Below, one piece after another: positions 16,949 to 25,730 of a DNA stretch of 64,000 nt. Within the stretch, counting starts at the first letter, position 1. Every line of letters begins with the position of its first letter. A program made the position numbers and the translations under genes. The notes beneath the pieces are model-generated. The model was not told where the DNA came from and made no database searches. It saw only the letters and a list, made by a program, of their open reading frames with translations. Origin of the DNA: Aliivibrio finisterrensis_A (GTDB lineage Bacteria > Pseudomonadota > Gammaproteobacteria > Enterobacterales > Vibrionaceae); the NCBI RefSeq assembly GCF_004167675.1, contig NZ_SEZQ01000019.1. One strand, given 5' to 3'.

Positions 16949-17565
16949 AATCTGAAAAGAGAGCGATTACTTTAGCAATGACAGGCGCATCTGGTGCGCC
17001 CTATGGTCTACGCTTGCTTGAATGTTTATTAGCGGCAGATTATCACGTTTATTTTTTAATATCGTCAGCGGCTCGTGTTGTGATGGCGACAGAACATAGT
17101 TTGAAGCTCCCAAGCGGCCCTGATGCGATGAAGGCTGCCTTAGTTGAACATCTTGGCTGTAATGCAGATAATTTAACCGTGTGTGGCAAAGAAGATTGGT
17201 TCTCTCCAGTCGCTTCTGGTTCTGCCGCACCAAAACAAATGATAGTGTGTCCATGTTCAGCAGGGAGTGTGGCATCAATTGCTCATGGTATTTCAGATAA
17301 CTTAATAGAGCGTGCTGCGGATGTGGTGTTAAAAGAGCGAGGGCAGTTAATTCTAGTTGTTCGCGAAACGCCATTTTCTACATTACACCTAGAGAATATG
17401 TTAAAGCTATCTCAAATGGGTGCGACGATCATGCCGGCAGCCCCAGGTTTTTATCATCAGCCTCAATCAATAGAAGACTTAGTTGATTTTATGGTGGCGA
17501 GAATTTTGGACCACCTTGGGGTTGAACAAGGATTAGTTCCACGTTGGGGATACGATCACCGTTGA
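16945..17565 (+). CDS. ubiX: Flavin prenyltransferase UbiX
   Basis: UbiX, 206 residues, makes the prenylated FMN cofactor used by the UbiD decarboxylase in ubiquinone synthesis. The N-terminal TGASGAPYG (about 13-21) binds FMN phosphate; the CPCSAGSVASIAHGISDNLIERAADV and RETPFSTLHLENML segments are typical. Translationally coupled to mpl by a 4-base overlap; the same mpl-ubiX pairing occurs in other vibrios as I recall. Confidence 0.95.
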   Translation: MKSEKRAITLAMTGASGAPYGLRLLECLLAADYHVYFLISSAARVVMATEHSLKLPSGPDAMKAALVEHLGCNADNLTVCGKEDWFSPVASGSAAPKQMIVCPCSAGSVASIAHGISDNLIERAADVVLKERGQLILVVRETPFSTLHLENMLKLSQMGATIMPAAPGFYHQPQSIEDLVDFMVARILDHLGVEQGLVPRWGYDHR

Positions 17566-17571
17566 TATAAT
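17544..17571 (+). promoter_or_regulatory. Possible thiBPQ promoter
   Basis: A -10 TATAAT (17566-17571) directly after the ubiX stop, with TTGGGG (17544-17549) as a weak -35 at 16 bp inside the ubiX end. It is correctly placed to transcribe the riboswitch leader. Confidence 0.4.
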
Positions 17572-17628
17572 CAATATGCTTAGAGAAAACCTCTGGCTCA
17601 TTGCTTGATTCACACATACAATGTCGCT

Positions 17629-17753
17629 TCTCATCGGGGAGCAATAGATATCGGCTTATTTAAGTTGGTATTCGCTGAGATTAGTAAGGGTTGGATAATG
17701 CTTACTTAAACCCGTACTACCTGACTCAGATAATGCTGGCGTAGGGATTGAGA
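17629..17753 (+). promoter_or_regulatory. TPP riboswitch (THI element) of thiBPQ
   Basis: All core blocks of the thiamine pyrophosphate aptamer are visible in order: CGGGGAGC (17635-17642), GCTGAGA (17674-17680), ACCC then CCTGA (17710-17724), GATAATGCTGGCGTAGGGA (17729-17747). The closing P1 stem is TCTCA (17629-17633) with TGAGA (17749-17753). Downstream, ACATCCT (17756-17762) can pair perfectly with AGGATGT (17799-17805), which contains the thiB Shine-Dalgarno, so ligand binding probably turns off translation. No T-rich terminator is seen. It controls thiamine uptake. Confidence 0.95.
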
Positions 17754-17816
17754 TGACATCCTCTTAGAGAATATCACCTTAATTCTGTGCCGCTCAAAAG
17801 GATGTAAGCGCACACA

Positions 17817-18839
17817 ATGAACACTCTTTCTATTTCCTCTCCTCTTAAATTATTACCAAGTGTCTTAGCGATGGCTACGGCAACTTCTTTTGCTGTTTCA
17901 GCAGCAGAAACCAAAACGTTAACTGTTTATACCTATGACTCTTTTGCGGCTGATTGGGGCCCGGGCCCAACGGTTGAAGCGGCTTTTGAAGCGCAATGTG
18001 GCTGTGATTTAAACTTGGTTGCACTTGATGACGGGGTGTCTATTTTAAATCGTCTTCGATTAGAAGGGAAAAATGCCAAAGCAGATATCGTCTTAGGGTT
18101 AGATAACAACTTAATGGCAGAAGCGAAAGCAACAGGGTTATTAGCTCAGCATCAAGTAAATACAGATTCAGTGACTTTACCGGGAGGTTGGAATGACACT
18201 ACGTTCGTTCCTTATGATTTTGGTTACTTTGCGTTTGTTTATAATAAAGAAAAAGTAGCAAATCCGCCTAAAAGCTTAAAAGAGTTAGTCGAGCAGCGTG
18301 ATGATCTAAAAGTGATTTATCAAGATCCTAGAACATCAACACCGGGCCAAGGTTTATTACTTTGGATGAAATCGGTTTATGGAGATGAAGCACCACAAGC
18401 GTGGAAGCAGCTAGCGAAAAAAACCGTTACTGTTACAAAAGGGTGGTCTGAAGCCTACAGCATGTTCTTAGAGGGGGAGTCTGATTTAGTTCTCTCTTAT
18501 ACCACATCTCCAGCGTATCACTTGATTGCAGAAAAAGATGACAAATTTACAGCGGCTGATTTTTCAGAAGGGCACTACACTCAAGTTGAAGTAGCGGCTA
18601 AAGTGAAAAATACTAAAAATAATGCACTGGCGGATGAGTTCTTAGCATTTATTTTAAGTGATAAATTCCAATCAGCAATGCCAACTGGAAACTGGATGTA
18701 TCCTGTAACTGATGTTGCATTACCTCAAGGTTTCGATAGTCTGGCCGTGCCTAGTAAAGCCTTATCATTTAATTCTCAAGAGATCTCGCAACAACGTAAA
18801 TCATGGATCCGAGAGTGGCAACACGCCCTAACATTTTAA
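17817..18839 (+). CDS. thiB: Thiamine-binding periplasmic protein
   Basis: ThiB (TbpA), 340 residues, captures thiamine, thiamine phosphate and TPP in the periplasm for the ThiPQ importer. A signal peptide covers about the first 29 residues (cleavage after FAVSA). The mature part starts KTLTVYTYDSFAADWGPGP, the family hallmark. The Shine-Dalgarno AGGA is 14 bases before the ATG, longer than usual, and lies in the riboswitch sequestering arm. First gene of thiBPQ. Confidence 0.95.
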   Translation: MNTLSISSPLKLLPSVLAMATATSFAVSAAETKTLTVYTYDSFAADWGPGPTVEAAFEAQCGCDLNLVALDDGVSILNRLRLEGKNAKADIVLGLDNNLMAEAKATGLLAQHQVNTDSVTLPGGWNDTTFVPYDFGYFAFVYNKEKVANPPKSLKELVEQRDDLKVIYQDPRTSTPGQGLLLWMKSVYGDEAPQAWKQLAKKTVTVTKGWSEAYSMFLEGESDLVLSYTTSPAYHLIAEKDDKFTAADFSEGHYTQVEVAAKVKNTKNNALADEFLAFILSDKFQSAMPTGNWMYPVTDVALPQGFDSLAVPSKALSFNSQEISQQRKSWIREWQHALTF

Positions 18840-18858
18840 TTTGATATAAGGAGTACAG

Positions 18859-20496
18859 ATGTGCTCCTTTCTTTTGGCAATGATGAAAAAAAAATCTTCT
18901 TATAATTCTGTTCCTCTATTGGGATATGTAATCGCAATTGTCATTATTGGCTTTGTTGGTGGGGCGATAAGCGCTCTATTTTTAGAATCGCCAAGTTTAG
19001 ATTTAAGCTTAATTTGGTCTGATCCTTATTATCGCTACATTACTCAGTTCAGCTTATACCAAGCATTTCTCTCTGCTTTATTAAGCATTAGTTTGGCTAT
19101 TCCTACCGCATATGCGTTATCACGCCGTCAGTTTAAAGGACGAAGCCTTTTACTTAAGCTTTGTGCAACTACGCTTGTGCTTCCTGCATTGGTGGGGGTT
19201 TTTGGCTTACTCTCTATTTATGGCAATAGCGGTTTAATCTCCGATTTATTTCAGTGGTTTGGCTACTCCTTACCATTTTCTATCTATGGCCTTAATGGCA
19301 TTTTACTTGCGCATGTTTTTTTCAATTATCCTTTTGCGACTCGTTTATTTTTACAAAGTTTAGATTCGATCCCCGCAGAGCAACATCAGTTAGCGGCGCA
19401 TTTAGGATTAACCGGTTGGAATAAATATCGATTAGTCGCGTGGCCGAGAGTAAAGCAGCAATTACCTCATGTTGCTGGCCTAGTGTTCATGCTTTGTTTC
19501 ACTAGTTTTGCTACGGTAATGGCATTAGGTGGCGGCCCAAAATCAACCACCATTGAACTGGCTATCTACCAAGCGATTAAGTTTGATTTTGATTTGCAGT
19601 CGGGGGCTATTTTAGCCTTATGGCAGATGTTGCTATGTGGTGTGCTTTCCTTGTTTATTCAACGTTTCTCTAAATCAGTGGCGGTTGACTCTGCATCCAT
19701 TTCTCAAGCTGTATTGTATCAAGACTCAGCACAAGAGAAGCGGTGGGATAGAGGGTGGATTTTATTATTAATACTTTTTCTATTACCCCCATTACTGATG
19801 GTTGTACTCAGTGGCTTAAATTCAGAATTGATAAAGGTGTTTAGTTCGCCGGAGTTTTGGTTAGCGTTGGTTAATTCATTGATAGTCGCTTTAGGGGCTG
19901 CGGTATTAGCCATGCTGTTTGGTGTGATGTTATTGCACACCACTCGAGCATTGAGATTAAAACAGAAACGTTTATGGGCAGATAAATTAGATCTGATAGG
20001 AACGATGATCTTAGTCACTCCAGGTTTGGTTATTAGTACCGGGTTATTTTTGTTATTGAGAAACATGACTGACGTATTTTCAATTGCTATCTGGATAGTT
20101 GTTGTCGTAAATGCACTTATGGCTCTGCCGTATGTGATAAAAACACTCGCTCAGCCCTTATTGCATATAGCGCAACAGTATCAATTATTATCGGCAAGTT
20201 TAGGGCTTTATGGCTTTACTCGTTTTCGATTGATTGAATGGCGAGCATTACGAAAACCCATGGCTCATGCGTTTGCCATTGCCTTTATTATGTCGATTGG
20301 TGATTTAAGTGCGATTGCTTTGTTTGGCAGCCAAGAGTTTAGAACCTTGCCTTTGTATCTGTTTCAATTATTAGGAAGCTATCAAATGGAAGCTGCCGCA
20401 GTGGTATCCTTAAGCTTATTGTTATTAAGTGTTGGTGTATTTAGTGTCGTAGAGTGGTTATTCTCCTCTAAAAATAATCATAAAGGTGAGTTGTAA
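18859..20496 (+). CDS. thiP: Thiamine ABC transporter permease
   Basis: ThiP, 545 residues, a double-length inner-membrane permease with two repeats of about six helices, each holding an EAA-type loop (EQHQLAAHLGLTGWNKYRLVAWP near 175-197, and QLLSASLGLYGFTRFRLIEWR near 440-460). The ATG at 18859 is preceded by AAGGAG at 5 bases; ATGs at 18880 and 18883 lack one. The Shine-Dalgarno and start lie in a short inverted repeat (GGAGTACA/TGTGCTCC). Its TAA overlaps the thiQ ATG. Confidence 0.94.
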   Translation: MCSFLLAMMKKKSSYNSVPLLGYVIAIVIIGFVGGAISALFLESPSLDLSLIWSDPYYRYITQFSLYQAFLSALLSISLAIPTAYALSRRQFKGRSLLLKLCATTLVLPALVGVFGLLSIYGNSGLISDLFQWFGYSLPFSIYGLNGILLAHVFFNYPFATRLFLQSLDSIPAEQHQLAAHLGLTGWNKYRLVAWPRVKQQLPHVAGLVFMLCFTSFATVMALGGGPKSTTIELAIYQAIKFDFDLQSGAILALWQMLLCGVLSLFIQRFSKSVAVDSASISQAVLYQDSAQEKRWDRGWILLLILFLLPPLLMVVLSGLNSELIKVFSSPEFWLALVNSLIVALGAAVLAMLFGVMLLHTTRALRLKQKRLWADKLDLIGTMILVTPGLVISTGLFLLLRNMTDVFSIAIWIVVVVNALMALPYVIKTLAQPLLHIAQQYQLLSASLGLYGFTRFRLIEWRALRKPMAHAFAIAFIMSIGDLSAIALFGSQEFRTLPLYLFQLLGSYQMEAAAVVSLSLLLLSVGVFSVVEWLFSSKNNHKGEL

Positions 20497-21200
20497 TGCT
20501 GAGCTTTTCAGAGGTGAAATACCGTTATCATTCAGAATTATTTGAGTTTGATTTAAAGGTGAATAAAGGGAATGTGGTGGCCATTCTTGGGCCGAGTGGT
20601 GCGGGGAAAAGTACATTACTGAGCTTGTTGGCTGGGTTTATTAGCCCTGAATCGGGTGATATCACAATTAATAATCTATCACTATTATCACAAGCACCCC
20701 ATCAGCGTCCGTTGTCGATGCTATTTCAAGAGCACAATTTATTTGCCCACCTTTCTGTTTTCGACAATATTGGCTTGGGTATTAAGCCTAATTTACGTTT
20801 AAATGAAACAGAGAAAAGAAGTGTTACTCAGGCTGCTCAACAAGTTGGTGTTGATGAGTTATTGCATCGTTTGCCTGAACAGTTATCTGGCGGGCAAAAG
20901 CAGCGAGTGGCTTTAGCTCGTTGTTTAGTGCAAAAGAAGCCTGTTTTATTATTAGATGAACCCTTTTCAGCGCTTGATCCTATGTTAAGAGAAGAAATGA
21001 TAGGGTTAATTCAACGCTTGATTGAAGAGCAACAATTAACCGTTTTAATGGTGACGCATAGCTTACAAGATGCAAAGGCATTAGCTTCTCATTATGCTTT
21101 TGTATGTCAGCACAAAGTATTGAGTTTTGGTGAAGTGTCAGCACTCGCCATGCAAGAGCATCCTCCAGAATTAGTTCGTTATTTAAAGGCCGTTAAATAA
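20496..21200 (+). CDS. thiQ: Thiamine ABC transporter ATP-binding protein
   Basis: ThiQ, 234 residues, energises thiamine import. Walker A GPSGAGKST (about 33-41), signature LSGGQKQRVALARCL (about 130-144) and Walker B LLLDEPFSALDP (about 150-161) are intact. It starts in the TAATG overlap with thiP, so the three genes form one operon under the TPP riboswitch. Confidence 0.95.
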   Translation: MLSFSEVKYRYHSELFEFDLKVNKGNVVAILGPSGAGKSTLLSLLAGFISPESGDITINNLSLLSQAPHQRPLSMLFQEHNLFAHLSVFDNIGLGIKPNLRLNETEKRSVTQAAQQVGVDELLHRLPEQLSGGQKQRVALARCLVQKKPVLLLDEPFSALDPMLREEMIGLIQRLIEEQQLTVLMVTHSLQDAKALASHYAFVCQHKVLSFGEVSALAMQEHPPELVRYLKAVK

Positions 21201-21383
21201 ACTTTTTCATCTCAAATTGAGTATAATCTACTACACTCATTTTTATGATAAATGGGCGTGACCTATGTGCTGTCATACAGTAACATTAGCGCCCTTTTGA
21301 ACCTCGCCATTTTAGGCTGTTATTCTTGGTTCTAAAATTCTCACTCTATATAAAATAAATTAATTTTGAGGTGTGTTACCACT

Positions 21384-24293
21384 ATGTCATTTGCTTTGGG
21401 CCAACGTTGGATCAGTGATACAGAAAGTGATTTGGGTTTAGGAACCGTAGTTGCGGTTGACGATAGAACCGTATCGATACTTTTTGCCGCATCAGAAGAA
21501 AATCGTTTATACGCAAGACACGATGCACCCGTTACCCGAGTGATGTTCAATAAGGGAGATACAATTGAAAGCCATGAGGGCTGGTCACTTGAAGTCGAAG
21601 ACGTTATCGAAGATGGCGGTCTACTTACTTATATCGGAACTCGTGTCGATACTGATGAAGTGAATGTTGTCCTTCGTGAAACATTACTAAGTCATCAGAT
21701 CCGCTTTAATAAGCCTCAAGATAAATTATTTGCGGGTCAAATTGATCGTATGGACCGTTTTGCGCTGCGCTTCCGTGCACTGCAAAATCAATACGAACAA
21801 CATAAAAATCCAATGCGTGGTTTGTGTGGTATGCGTGCAGGCTTAATCCCGCACCAGTTATTCATTGCACACGAAGTGGGTCGTCGTTATGCGCCACGTG
21901 TTTTATTAGCTGATGAAGTTGGTCTAGGTAAAACGATTGAAGCGGGTATGATCATTCACCAGCAAGTGCTATCTGGCCGTGCTGAGCGTGTGTTAATCGT
22001 GGTTCCTGAAACACTACAACATCAGTGGTTAGTTGAAATGATGCGTCGTTTTAACCTGCATTTTTCTATCTTTGATGAAGAACGTTGCGTTGAAGCTTAT
22101 GCCGATTCTGAAAACCCATTTGATACTGCGCAGTTTGTATTGTGTTCATTAGATTTTATTCGTAAGAGTAAGCGTCGTTTCGAACAAGTTGTTGAAGCGG
22201 ATTGGGATTTACTTGTGGTCGATGAAGCGCATCACCTTGAGTGGAACCAAACTAAACCAAGTCGTGAATACCAAGTAATTGAAGCAATTGCAGAAGAGAC
22301 CGCAGGTGTTTTACTGCTAACTGCAACACCAGAGCAATTAGGCCATGAAAGTCACTTTGCTCGCTTACGTTTGTTAGATCCTGATCGTTTCTATGATTAT
22401 GATGCGTTTGTTGAAGAAGAGCGCCAATATCAACCTGTTGCTGATGCGGTTACCGCATTAATGAGTGGTGATACGCTATCTAACGAATCTAAAAATCGCA
22501 TTGCAGATCTGCTTTCTGAGCAAGATGCGGAACCTCTGTTTAGAATTATTGAGTCCTCAACTTCTGAAGAAGAGCAAGCGCAAGCTCGTCAAGAGTTAGT
22601 TGATAATTTAATGGATCGCCATGGTACGGGTCGAGTGCTATTCCGTAATACTCGTGCTGCGATTAAAGGTTTCCCACAGCGTAATCTTAATTTAATGCCA
22701 ATGCCTTTACCTTCTCAGTATGCAACGTCTATGCGTGTGGCAACGATGATGGGCGGTCGCATGACGGATGAAGCGCGTGCGATGAAGATGCTTTATCCAG
22801 AAGAGATCTTCCAAGAGTTTGAAGGTGATAGTGCGACGTGGTGGCAGTTTGATCCTCGTGTTAACTGGTTACTTGAATTACTAAAAGAAAACCGTAATGA
22901 GAAGGTGCTAATTATTGCATCTCGTGCTTCCACTGCATTGCAATTAGAGCAAGCACTGCGTGAGCGTGAAGGTATTCGTGGTACGGTTTTCCATGAAGGC
23001 ATGTCTATCATTGAGCGTGATAAAGCAGCCGCTTATTTCGCACAAGAAGAAGGCGGTGCACAGGTTCTGATCTGTTCTGAAATTGGCTCTGAAGGTCGTA
23101 ACTTCCAGTTTGCTAATCAACTTGTCATGTTTGACTTGCCGTTTAACCCAGATCTTCTTGAGCAACGTATTGGCCGTTTGGATCGTATTGGTCAAAAACG
23201 TGATATCGATATTCATGTTCCGTACCTACAAGGTACATCTCAAGAGTTACTAGCACGTTGGTTTGATGAAGGTTTGAATGCCTTTGGTGAAACCTGCCCA
23301 ACGGGACGTGCGGTGTATGATAAATTCTCAGATGCGATTATCTCAATTCTAGCGACAGGTAAATCAGATGGTTTGGAGCCATTGATTGAAGAGTCAGCAG
23401 CATTAAACAAAGAGCTAAAAGCCCAGTTAGAGCAAGGTCGTGACCGTTTATTAGAAGTGCACTCTAATGGTGGCGATAAAGCAAAAGAGATTGCAGAGAA
23501 AATTGCAGCGACCGATGGTGATACTAATCTGGTTAACTTTGCTTTAAATCTGTTTGATACCATTGGTTTAAACCAAGACGATAAAGGTGAAAACGCAATC
23601 GTAGTAACACCAGCAGAAAATATGTTGGTATCTAGCTACCCGGGTTTACCTTATGAAGGTTGTACCATTACCTTTGATCGTGAAACAGCATTGTCTCGTG
23701 AGGACATGAACTTGATCAGCTGGGAGCACCCAATGATCCAAGGTGGTATTGATCTAGTATTAACTGAAGGTGTAGGGGCTACAGCGGTTTCTTTATTGAA
23801 AAATAAAGCGCTACCTGCAGGAACATTATTGCTTGAGCTCGTTTATGTGGTGGATGCACAAGCGCCTAAGCAAAGTGGCATTGGTCGCTTCTTACCAAAA
23901 ACACCGATCCGCCTAATGATGGATGGTAAAGGGAATGACTTATCTGCTCAAGTTGAGTTTGAAAGCTTTAACCGTCAGTTAAGCCCTGTAAATCGTCATA
24001 TGGCAAGTAAGCTTGTAAATTCGGTACAAAAAGAGATTCATGCGTTAATTGATAAGGCTGAAGTAAGTATTGAAGATCGTATTGAAGCGGTTCGTGTTGA
24101 TGCGAATACTGAGATGAAAAATGCCTTAAATGCAGAGCTAGAACGCTTACAAGCATTAAAAGCAGTAAACCCAAATATTCGTGATGAAGAGTTAACTCAA
24201 ATTGAAACTCAAATCAGCGAATTATCTGGTTATATTGGTAAAGCACAAGTTCAATTAGATTCATTACGTCTAATTGTAGTGAGCCATAATTAA
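21384..24293 (+). CDS. rapA: RNA polymerase recycling ATPase RapA
   Basis: RapA (HepA), 969 residues, a Swi2/Snf2 translocase bound to RNA polymerase that helps recycle it after termination. Tudor-like N-domains precede the ATPase core: DEVGLGKT near 177-184, DEAHH near 280, then helicase C with SEIGSEGRNFQFA and the arginine-finger motif QRIGRLDRIGQ. The start MSFALGQRWISDTESDLG matches E. coli (MPFTLGQRW...); the frame opens earlier at a TTG (21366) that I do not use. rluA follows, as in E. coli. Confidence 0.97.
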   Translation: MSFALGQRWISDTESDLGLGTVVAVDDRTVSILFAASEENRLYARHDAPVTRVMFNKGDTIESHEGWSLEVEDVIEDGGLLTYIGTRVDTDEVNVVLRETLLSHQIRFNKPQDKLFAGQIDRMDRFALRFRALQNQYEQHKNPMRGLCGMRAGLIPHQLFIAHEVGRRYAPRVLLADEVGLGKTIEAGMIIHQQVLSGRAERVLIVVPETLQHQWLVEMMRRFNLHFSIFDEERCVEAYADSENPFDTAQFVLCSLDFIRKSKRRFEQVVEADWDLLVVDEAHHLEWNQTKPSREYQVIEAIAEETAGVLLLTATPEQLGHESHFARLRLLDPDRFYDYDAFVEEERQYQPVADAVTALMSGDTLSNESKNRIADLLSEQDAEPLFRIIESSTSEEEQAQARQELVDNLMDRHGTGRVLFRNTRAAIKGFPQRNLNLMPMPLPSQYATSMRVATMMGGRMTDEARAMKMLYPEEIFQEFEGDSATWWQFDPRVNWLLELLKENRNEKVLIIASRASTALQLEQALREREGIRGTVFHEGMSIIERDKAAAYFAQEEGGAQVLICSEIGSEGRNFQFANQLVMFDLPFNPDLLEQRIGRLDRIGQKRDIDIHVPYLQGTSQELLARWFDEGLNAFGETCPTGRAVYDKFSDAIISILATGKSDGLEPLIEESAALNKELKAQLEQGRDRLLEVHSNGGDKAKEIAEKIAATDGDTNLVNFALNLFDTIGLNQDDKGENAIVVTPAENMLVSSYPGLPYEGCTITFDRETALSREDMNLISWEHPMIQGGIDLVLTEGVGATAVSLLKNKALPAGTLLLELVYVVDAQAPKQSGIGRFLPKTPIRLMMDGKGNDLSAQVEFESFNRQLSPVNRHMASKLVNSVQKEIHALIDKAEVSIEDRIEAVRVDANTEMKNALNAELERLQALKAVNPNIRDEELTQIETQISELSGYIGKAQVQLDSLRLIVVSHN

Positions 24294-24300
24294 GTAACGT

Positions 24301-24337
24301 CATGCTCTCTGAAGAATGCTATGTTTCAGAGAGCATG
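24301..24337 (+). other. 13-bp hairpin between rapA and rluA
   Basis: Bases 24301-24313 (CATGCTCTCTGAA) are an exact inverted copy of 24325-24337, with an 11-base loop. There is no T tract after it, so it is not a usual terminator; it may stabilise or process the mRNA and isolate the rluA start 18 bases further on. Confidence 0.7.
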
Positions 24338-24355
24338 CCTAGAGTGAGTATAAAC

Positions 24356-25093
24356 ATGGCAATGCTAGAATATTTACCACCACAAGATCCATGGATAGAT
24401 ATTGTTTATCAAGATGAATCTATTTTAGTGGTAAACAAGCCATCTGGTTTATTATCTGTACCTGGCCGAGCTCCTGAGCACTACGATAGTATGTGGAGCC
24501 GTTTAAAGGTTGAATTCCCTGATATTCAAGTTGTACATCGTTTAGATATGTCTACGTCAGGGTTAATGTTGTTTGCAATGAATAAATACAGCGAACGTCA
24601 TTTAAAAAAACAGTTTCAATACCGCCTAACGCACAAAATTTATTATGCGCGAGTATGGGGGCATATTGAGCAAGATGAAGGTGAAATTGACCTACCTTTA
24701 ATTTGTGATTGGGAAAAAAGACCGAAACAGAAAGTCTGTTTTGAGCATGGCAAGCCTTCTCAAACTCGCTATCAAGTGGTGAGGCGCGAAGAGAAAACGA
24801 CGATTGTTCGGTTACTACCAATCACTGGACGTTCGCATCAATTACGAGTACACATGTTATCTATTGGGCATCCAATAGTAGGGGATGAATTTTATGCGAA
24901 TGAGGAAGCGAAAAATTTCTCTTCTCGTTTGGAGTTGCACGCGGCTGAATTGAGCTTTTACCATCCCAAATCGGATTGGGTTCGTTCTATTTTTGTCCCT
25001 TGTGATTTTCATTCCGAAGCACAAGAAATGATGTTTTCTATTTATGATCCAATAAGAAAATTACCAGATTATAAAACACTGAAATCATCTTAA
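24356..25093 (+). CDS. rluA: 23S/tRNA pseudouridine synthase RluA
   Basis: RluA, 245 residues, converts U746 of 23S rRNA and U32 of several tRNAs to pseudouridine. The catalytic motif is HRLDMSTSG (aspartate in RLD, near residue 64), with NKPSGLLSVPGR and PITGRSHQLRVHM around it. The ATG at 24356 aligns with the E. coli start; an earlier ATG at 24302 lies inside the hairpin at 24301-24337. A C-terminal tail of some 25 residues extends beyond the E. coli protein. Confidence 0.93.
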   Translation: MAMLEYLPPQDPWIDIVYQDESILVVNKPSGLLSVPGRAPEHYDSMWSRLKVEFPDIQVVHRLDMSTSGLMLFAMNKYSERHLKKQFQYRLTHKIYYARVWGHIEQDEGEIDLPLICDWEKRPKQKVCFEHGKPSQTRYQVVRREEKTTIVRLLPITGRSHQLRVHMLSIGHPIVGDEFYANEEAKNFSSRLELHAAELSFYHPKSDWVRSIFVPCDFHSEAQEMMFSIYDPIRKLPDYKTLKSS

Positions 25094-25190
25094 TAATACA
25101 AATCTACATAAGTATTTGATCATTCTTGCTTGTAAAAATCTATTTTTCCTACGCAATTATCTGAACAACGACTTATCCAGAATGGTATTG
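25094..25190. mobile_element. MITE-like element, 97 bp
   Basis: Left end (25094-25113) and right end (25171-25190) are imperfect inverted repeats of about 20 bases (TAATAC... and ...GGTATTG), with 14 or 15 of about 20 positions matching. It carries no gene and starts one base after the rluA stop codon. Its left part shares 24 identical bases with the repeat at 14383-14406, showing that the sequence is dispersed. Confidence 0.65.
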
Positions 25191-25196
25191 GATATA

Positions 25197-25231
25197 TTCA
25201 GTTCGAGAGATTTATCTCGAACTGAATTTTT
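25197..25231 (+). terminator. Terminator between rluA and uspA
   Basis: A 12-bp perfect stem (25197-25208 with 25215-25226), 6-base loop, then TTTTTC. It ends rightward transcription of rapA-rluA; on the other strand the T tract is weak. Confidence 0.85.
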
Positions 25232-25239
25232 CATAATGT

Positions 25240-25677
25240 TTAGCCTTGAGGCTTTACAACCATCACATTAATTGTTGAGTTATCAACGACCTTACTTGCG
25301 ACTGAACCTAACATCACTTTATCGATTTTTGAGCGCTTATGGCTTGGCATAACGATTAAGTCAGCGCCTAAACGTTCAGCATAATCTAAGATTGTGACAT
25401 AAGGTTTTCCTTCAGATACGTGAACTTTATATACCACCTCTTCATCAACAAATTTTGCTGCAAATTCGTTTAATTGAGCGGAGACATCTTCTTTCATTTT
25501 TTTCGCGGCATCTTTAGGGAAGTAGGTCGAGACCATCGACATATGAATGCCCGGTAATACATTTAATAAATGCAGCTCAGCATTAGATTGTTTTGCATGC
25601 CAAACCGCCAACTCAACCGCTTTATCAGCAAAGCCTTTTTCATTTAAATCTACTGGAACCAATATTTGCTTATACAT
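25240..25677 (-). CDS. UspA-family protein linked to the TRAP transporter
   Basis: A 145-residue universal stress protein starting MYKQILVPVDLNEKGFADKA. The ATP-binding motif G-x2-G-x9-G-S/T occurs near the end (GSVASKVVDNSTINVMVV, degenerate). It is encoded just after the TRAP permease on the same strand; UspA proteins next to TRAP genes, such as TeaD of Halomonas, modulate transport in response to ATP. An upstream in-frame ATG at 25722 has no family support. A direct role here is inferred. Confidence 0.85.
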   Translation of the reverse strand: MYKQILVPVDLNEKGFADKAVELAVWHAKQSNAELHLLNVLPGIHMSMVSTYFPKDAAKKMKEDVSAQLNEFAAKFVDEEVVYKVHVSEGKPYVTILDYAERLGADLIVMPSHKRSKIDKVMLGSVASKVVDNSTINVMVVKPQG

Positions 25678-25730
25678 GATTTTATTACCTAATAAGGGGA
25701 GAGTGACTCCCCTAGATTCCATTCATTAAT

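Noticed and set aside
24302..24355. Longer N-terminus of RluA from the ATG at 24302
   Set aside because: This ATG is in the first arm of a 13-bp hairpin and the extra residues are not in the family; the start at 24356 aligns with E. coli RluA.
25094..25190. Small RNA gene downstream of rluA
   Set aside because: Inverted ends and the repeat copy at fbp favour a mobile-element remnant; no promoter was seen.
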